10,609 nucleotides of DNA from NCBI GenBank assembly GCA_034437455.1, contig DAOTUB010000279.1, positions 1 through 10,609 of the forward strand. Reading direction: 5' to 3'. Position 1 is the first letter of the stretch. Each line of letters begins with the position of its first letter. This DNA comes from DAOTUB01 sp034437455. Lineage in GTDB: Bacteria > Chloroflexota > Anaerolineae > B4-G1. This document shows positions 7,654 through 10,609 of the stretch, one piece after another. Below the pieces are notes generated by a model. It was not told the DNA's origin, searched no databases, and saw nothing but the letters and a program-made list of their open reading frames with translations. Both the position numbers and the translations under genes were made by a program.

Positions 7654-7741
7654 TCTGCAAGCAGAAGGGGACTGGCGATGAGTGGAGGGGTGGGGCGGGG
7701 ATTAGTAGACAGGAACTGATGCAGCGGGCACAACCATCGGT

Positions 7742-7770
7742 TTGCCCTACTTATCCGACGATGCTATACT
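7742..7770 (+). promoter_or_regulatory. Promoter of the Pro-triad protein and metallopeptidase operon
   Basis: TTGCCC (7742-7747, four of six matches to TTGACA) is followed after 17 bases by TATACT (7765-7770, five of six matches to TATAAT). Transcription should start near 7777, giving a leader of about 75 bases before the ATG at 7853. The -35 overlaps the TTG at which the longest open frame would begin, an argument against that start. Confidence 0.6.
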
Positions 7771-7771
7771 G

Positions 7772-7783
7772 CTTTGTACAAAG
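7772..7783 (+). promoter_or_regulatory. Perfect palindrome at the transcription start, candidate operator
   Basis: CTTTGTACAAAG is a perfect 12-base palindrome. It begins one base after the -10 element and is centred on the expected transcription start. This is a classic position for a repressor site of a dimeric regulator. No regulator gene for it is visible, although the HTH relic lies just upstream. Confidence 0.4.
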
Positions 7784-7852
7784 AAGCCCTTGCAGTGGCA
7801 GCCAGAACGGCGGAGCCCAAGTCCATCGAGGAGCAAATCAAAGGTAACGACA

Positions 7853-8659
7853 ATGTCTCTATTATCGAAACCCCGACGCAGCGTCTTTCAAACGGTCGTG
7901 ATCGTCTGGTTGGCGATTATCACCTTGGTGGTGTTTGCCCTGATCTTTAGCCTGCTTCAAGCCAGGTCAGCGATCAACACAGCCCTTGTTCGGGCGGCTG
8001 ATGACCTGACCGAAGCGGCGAACACTCACTTTCAACACACCGTGCTGATCAGCCAAACCATCCCCATCTCAACTCATATTGCCATCAATGAAAACATCCT
8101 TGTGCCGGTTGACCTTACGGTAGAGCACACCATTCCGGTTGATAACCAGATACCCTTTCAGCAGACGATCACCGTTCCCGTGAATCTTGATATCGATCAA
8201 GTGTTCCCGATTGACGCCACGGTTCCGTTTCGAGATAACATCACCGTTCCCATTGACCAGGTGATCTCCATCGATGAGGAATTCTCGGTGCCGGTACAAA
8301 TTCCCATCTATGGAGAGGCTTCCATACCGGTGCCTATTCGCGCCCAGATTCCGGTCAGTTTCGACGTGGACGTCCCCATAGACCGCAACGTCGCTGTAGA
8401 AACGGAGATCCCGGTTGAATTCTCCATCTCGAAAACGTTGACCATCCCCATCGATAAAATCGTGCCGGTGAAAATGGACATTCCCATCCGTATTCCCATC
8501 AACACAGAAGTGACCGTCCCTTTTAGCCGTACTATCCCCATCGAGGTGAGTGTGCCGGTTGTAATGAACGTGCCGATTGATATTGCCGTTAGCCAGACAC
8601 CGTTTGGGGATTACCTACGCAATCTGGCAGAGCAACTACGTCAAGTCGCCGACGAATAA
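7853..8659 (+). CDS. Membrane-anchored protein with in-register [IVF]-P-[IVF] repeats, function unknown
   Basis: I do not recognise a named family. I start it at the ATG at 7853, giving 268 residues. AAGGT lies about 8 bases upstream, and the longer frame from 7742 would overlap the -35 and add low-complexity codons. The protein has a basic N-terminus, one membrane span (about 11-35, VFQTVVIVWLAIITLVVF) and a short helical stretch (about 36-62). An extracytoplasmic region (about 68-246) follows, then a C-terminal helix (about 250-266, YLRNLAEQLRQVADE). The outer region has 23 triads such as IPI, VPV, IPF and VPI. All 23 prolines (71, 85, 95, 101 and so on to 241) are at odd positions, and most even positions are hydrophobic, broken by a polar residue every 6 to 12 residues. 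This indicates regular amphipathic beta strands joined by short turns. There are no cysteines and no catalytic motif. The metallopeptidase gene starts 6 bases after the stop, so the two are co-transcribed. Confidence 0.8.
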   Translation: MSLLSKPRRSVFQTVVIVWLAIITLVVFALIFSLLQARSAINTALVRAADDLTEAANTHFQHTVLISQTIPISTHIAINENILVPVDLTVEHTIPVDNQIPFQQTITVPVNLDIDQVFPIDATVPFRDNITVPIDQVISIDEEFSVPVQIPIYGEASIPVPIRAQIPVSFDVDVPIDRNVAVETEIPVEFSISKTLTIPIDKIVPVKMDIPIRIPINTEVTVPFSRTIPIEVSVPVVMNVPIDIAVSQTPFGDYLRNLAEQLRQVADE

Positions 8660-8665
8660 AGAACT

Positions 8666-9169
8666 ATGAACGTAAAGGTGATTCGCAGCGACAAACGAGT
8701 CAAAACAGTGGGCGCCCGTGTGGTCGATGGCGTGCTTGTGGTTCGCGCTCCTGCTCGTCTCACTGACGCCGAGTTGGAACCGATCGTGCAACGACTCCTG
8801 GATCGGGCGGAAAAACAGAGACAAAAAGAGGCTTTGGACGACGCCGATTTGGAACGCTGGGCCAGAAGGCTAAACAAGCGATATTTCGGCGCCAAGCTCA
8901 AATGGACATCCATCAAGTGGGTGACCAACCAGAACAAGCGCGCCGGAAGTTGCACCCCGGCCAATGGCGCCATCCGCATCTCCCATCGAGTAGCCACGAT
9001 GCCCTCTTTTGTGAAAGACTATGTCATCCTGCACGAGCTGGCTCATTTACAGGAACCGAACCACAGCTCTCAATTCTGGAAGCTGGTCAACCAGTATCCC
9101 AAAACGGAACGCGCCAGGGGATATCTGATGGCTGTTGGGTTGGAGGACTTGGAGGATGAGCGAGAATAA
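8666..9169 (+). CDS. YgjP-like (DUF45) zinc metallopeptidase
   Basis: This 167-residue soluble protein is of the YgjP/DUF45 metallopeptidase type, a minimal gluzincin-like fold. The zinc motif is HELAHLQEPNH. H123 and H127 are ligands, E124 is the general base and H133 is the likely third ligand, in the family's usual H-x(5)-H-S-x-x-F-W context (NHSSQFW). The N-terminal segment (about 3-32, ending VVRAPARLTD) is the strand-rich lead-in seen in YgjP proteins. The segment FGAKLKWTSIKWVTNQNKRAGSC (73-96) matches the conserved YgjP core where RWGSC is usual; here it reads RAGSC. No signal peptide is seen, so it should be cytoplasmic. The ATG is 6 bases after the preceding stop; the ribosome site is weak (AAAGAA), which suggests translational coupling. 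E. coli YgjP is larger, but many bacterial members lie in the 160-240 range. The substrate is unknown. Confidence 0.85.
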   Translation: MNVKVIRSDKRVKTVGARVVDGVLVVRAPARLTDAELEPIVQRLLDRAEKQRQKEALDDADLERWARRLNKRYFGAKLKWTSIKWVTNQNKRAGSCTPANGAIRISHRVATMPSFVKDYVILHELAHLQEPNHSSQFWKLVNQYPKTERARGYLMAVGLEDLEDERE

Positions 9170-9192
9170 GAGAGCGAGATGAAAACATCCAT

Positions 9193-9477
9193 TTAGCTCA
9201 TCCTGCACGGCAATTGGTCGAACGGCATCTCTGTTATCTGCTGGAGTACATGCTCATCAAGCTCGTCGATCTCCCACACATATCCAGTGCTTGGATTGCT
9301 CTCCAATCTGACGGCCAGTATTTCACTCAGCGCAAGCTCAATCTGTTCGCCGTTATTGCTCTCATCAATCTCGACGTTTTCAACAGGTTCAACCTTCTCA
9401 ACAGAGGTACAGGCAGCGATTGTGATCGTCAAGATGACAATAGCGAGCAAAACAACTCTCGCGGCTATACTTTGCAT
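9193..9477 (-). pseudogene. Lipoprotein with truncated chagasin-type (I42) protease-inhibitor domain
   Basis: I start this at the ATG at 9477, giving 94 residues. A lipoprotein signal peptide ends ITIAAC with the lipid-bearing cysteine at 23, followed by an acidic linker. GEQIELALSEILAVRLESNP then leads into NPSTGYVW (61-68), which is loop 2 of chagasin-family cysteine-protease inhibitors. The usual domain is about 100 residues and has two more binding loops (a Gly-rich one and RPW). Here the frame stops 26 residues after NPSTGYVW with LPCRMS, and neither later loop appears in any frame before the metallopeptidase gene 23 bases away. The domain cannot fold normally, so this is probably a truncated gene. 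Its 3' part may have been lost when the neighbouring convergent segment was joined. The start is 4 bases after the stop of the upstream gene with GGAGAG in front. An alternative ATG at 9528 would overlap that gene and hide the signal peptide. Confidence 0.65.
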
Positions 9478-9481
9478 CTCC

Positions 9482-10054
9482 TCATGCTCTCTCCGCGTGC
9501 GCCTGTACCCAGGCCCATACTTGTTCATAATTCTCTTTCGTACAATGAAGAACTATCCAATCTGAACGACCTTTGCGCAAGCTGATCGTCTTGGCTTGCG
9601 GATCCGGTACAAATTCTTGGACTTGCTTCCAGGTCATTTGCACGGATTTCGGCCCTTGCGCCATCAGCCCAATGCCGGCATAGGTTGGCTTGCCGGAAAG
9701 CACTAGCAGAAATTTGACGATATTCATATATTTCAATGGGCCGGCTGTCTCCTCGCGGATGCCTTTCTCGTCCAGGGTGTAGCGAAGTTCCTGGCGACCA
9801 CGCAGCACCCCAAAGATGACCAAGACGTACAAGGCCAGCATCACGCCCCCGGTCACCAGCACGATCTTGAAAATCAGGCTCAAGCTCTCTATGTCCAACG
9901 GCCACGATATGACCACCAATAAGAGCCCTAGCACAACCAGCGGCAGCACAAACACCAGCGACATTTGGCGGATGAATACCGGGTCGCGTGCGAACGGCAG
10001 TGTTGCTACCCAGGTCAACTCGGATGGATTTTTTGTTCGTTTTGGCTCGATCAT
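9482..10054 (-). CDS. Two-TM membrane protein with PH-like C-terminal region, function unknown
   Basis: This protein of about 190 residues has a cytoplasmic N-terminus (about 1-32), two membrane spans (about 33-50 and 60-85) and a soluble C-terminal region (about 88-188) facing the cytoplasm. The latter reads as alternating strands ending in an amphipathic helix: LRYTLDEKGIRE, IGLMAQGPKSVQMTWKQVQ, KTISLRKGRSDWIVLHC, then ENYEQVWAWVQAH. Two spans followed by this pattern resemble bacterial PH-domain (YcxB-like or bPH) proteins; the assignment is by pattern only. Two ATG codons are adjacent (10057 and 10054). The GAGGTG upstream is too close to the first, so I chose the second; the difference is one residue. 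The truncated lipoprotein gene follows after 4 bases, and the tail of another frame precedes it by about 25 bases. Confidence 0.75.
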   Translation of the reverse strand: MIEPKRTKNPSELTWVATLPFARDPVFIRQMSLVFVLPLVVLGLLLVVISWPLDIESLSLIFKIVLVTGGVMLALYVLVIFGVLRGRQELRYTLDEKGIREETAGPLKYMNIVKFLLVLSGKPTYAGIGLMAQGPKSVQMTWKQVQEFVPDPQAKTISLRKGRSDWIVLHCTKENYEQVWAWVQAHAERA

Positions 10055-10079
10055 CATTCACCTCGAAACTGGCAACTTT

Positions 10080-10256
10080 TTAGGGAAACCCCCCGTAAAC
10101 GTCAGCAAAGAACGTCGCTACCCCGAAAACCACGATGTGAGTCAGAGTTTTCGGATTGAGCGCCACTCGGGGCAGGGCCGGCTCCACCCATTGTTGAGCG
10201 GCCTTGTGCCTCGAAATCGAGCATCTGCATACTGACTGTCCCAGATGAACCCCTGA
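10080..10256 (-). pseudogene. C-terminal tail of an unidentified gene
   Basis: This is an open segment of 58 codons bounded by TAG (10259-10257) and TAA (10082-10080), without a usable start codon. From about codon 18 it reads like genuine protein: KAAQQWVEPALPRVALNPK, then a hydrophobic TLTHIVVFGVATFFADVYGG. The other two frames on this strand are less protein-like. It lies about 25 bases before the two-TM gene, as an upstream operon member would. I do not recognise the family. It may be a fragment left after loss of the 5' part. Confidence 0.25.
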
Positions 10257-10300
10257 CTATGCCCCGCCTTCGGCAGAGTCCCCCGCTCCTTCATCCCTGG

Positions 10301-10438
10301 CTATCCGCCGTGGAGGCTCAAAATTATCCGACGGACTTCCTCGAGGTCCCCTCTTTCGGCAGCGTAGAAGAGAGATGTGCGGCCAATTGAATCCTGGATA
10401 AAGAGAGCGGATTTATTCGTCACGTTCGCCTCTATGCG
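10301..10438 (-). pseudogene. Ankyrin-repeat relic
   Basis: This is a 45-codon open segment, with TGA just upstream and TAG at its end, encoding one near-consensus ankyrin repeat. IGRTSLFYAAERGDLEEVRR (residues 18-37) matches the G-x-T-P-L-x-x-A-A-x-x-G pattern with its second helix. EANVTNKSA before it resembles the inter-repeat loop (GADVN). There is no ATG or ribosome site. One base-shift upstream, another frame reads LFDA, as expected at the end of a previous repeat, which suggests a frameshift. After the repeat the frame reads SLHGG and stops. It is a decayed fragment of a longer ankyrin protein. Confidence 0.5.
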
Positions 10439-10609
10439 TCAAATAGCATTCCCGCTCTCTGGGATTTTGCGTGGTCACCCCTATTTGGACTTTGGATAAA
10501 CCCTGCATCGGTTTCCAGCTTGATCTTTAACAAATTTGCGGCAAAATTGGGACACTATGAATATCCAAAAAAGTGTGTTCCGACTCGAGCAGTTTCGTCA
10601 GACGGTGTA
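10439..10609. other. Non-coding or decayed sequence at the window edge
   Basis: No open frame with recognisable protein, promoter or repeat was found in these 171 bases beyond a possible out-of-frame extension of the ankyrin relic. A gene entering from outside the window cannot be excluded. Confidence 0.3.

Noticed and set aside
7742..7852. TTG start of the Pro-triad gene giving 305 residues
   Set aside because: The TTG lies in the -35 element, the extra 37 codons are basic low-complexity sequence, and the ATG at 7853 has a ribosome site directly before a typical membrane anchor.
8069..8541. Minus-strand frames opposite the Pro-triad repeats (8069-8299 and 8308-8541)
   Set aside because: Their repetitive look is the mirror of the plus-strand repeats; there is no ribosome site or domain.
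8080..8580. CRISPR-like or DNA-level tandem repeat in the Pro-triad gene
   Set aside because: Recurrent ATTCCCATC/GTTCCG-like words reflect the I-P-I/V-P-V codons. Spacing is irregular at the DNA level, so the repeat belongs to the protein.
9214..9585. Plus-strand frames over the chagasin-like gene (9214-9585 and 9287-9565)
   Set aside because: They are shadows; the minus strand has a lipobox and NPSTGYVW over the same bases.

Overview
The window looks like a stretch of a moderately GC-rich bacterial chromosome, most likely from the Chloroflexota (Anaerolineae-like). The guess rests on gene content: a Ser/Thr kinase fused to an outward-facing beta-propeller, a CHASE2 adenylate cyclase, a FecR-domain protein, a chagasin-like lipoprotein and ankyrin debris. 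No rRNA or other taxonomic marker is present, so this is inference.

Left two thirds (minus strand, about 7025 down to 449): a signalling operon. A strong sigma70-type promoter (TTGCCT-17-TATAAT, 7020 to 6997) precedes a short, probably degenerate reading frame (6941-6705). It is followed by a CHASE2 adenylate cyclase with a complete catalytic set, a membrane-anchored FecR protein starting one base after the cyclase stop, and a 981-residue kinase with one membrane span and 14 propeller blades outside. A second TATAAT promoter may serve the kinase alone. All three products are single- or multi-pass membrane proteins with large extracytoplasmic parts. Together they would sense something outside and answer inside with cAMP and protein phosphorylation. 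The first 448 bases, downstream of the operon, hold no convincing gene but contain three closely spaced inverted repeats.

Middle (about 7026-7850): a damaged stretch. It contains a relic with one and a half copies of an excisionase-like HTH domain, with a two-hairpin MITE-like segment sitting where the first copy is cut off.

Right-middle (plus strand, 7742-9169): a two-gene operon with a good promoter and a perfect 12-bp palindrome over the expected transcription start. The first gene encodes a membrane-anchored protein of unknown function. Its outer part is about 170 residues with 23 [IVF]-P-[IVF] triads, all in the same two-residue register. The second encodes a YgjP-type zinc metallopeptidase. 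The first protein is the most unusual object in the window.

Right end (minus strand, 10438-9193): a two-TM protein with a PH-like C-terminal region and a lipoprotein with a chagasin (I42) domain cut short before its later loops. Upstream lie the C-terminal tail of an unidentified gene and a single decayed ankyrin repeat. This end, like the middle, appears to be a graveyard of partial genes.
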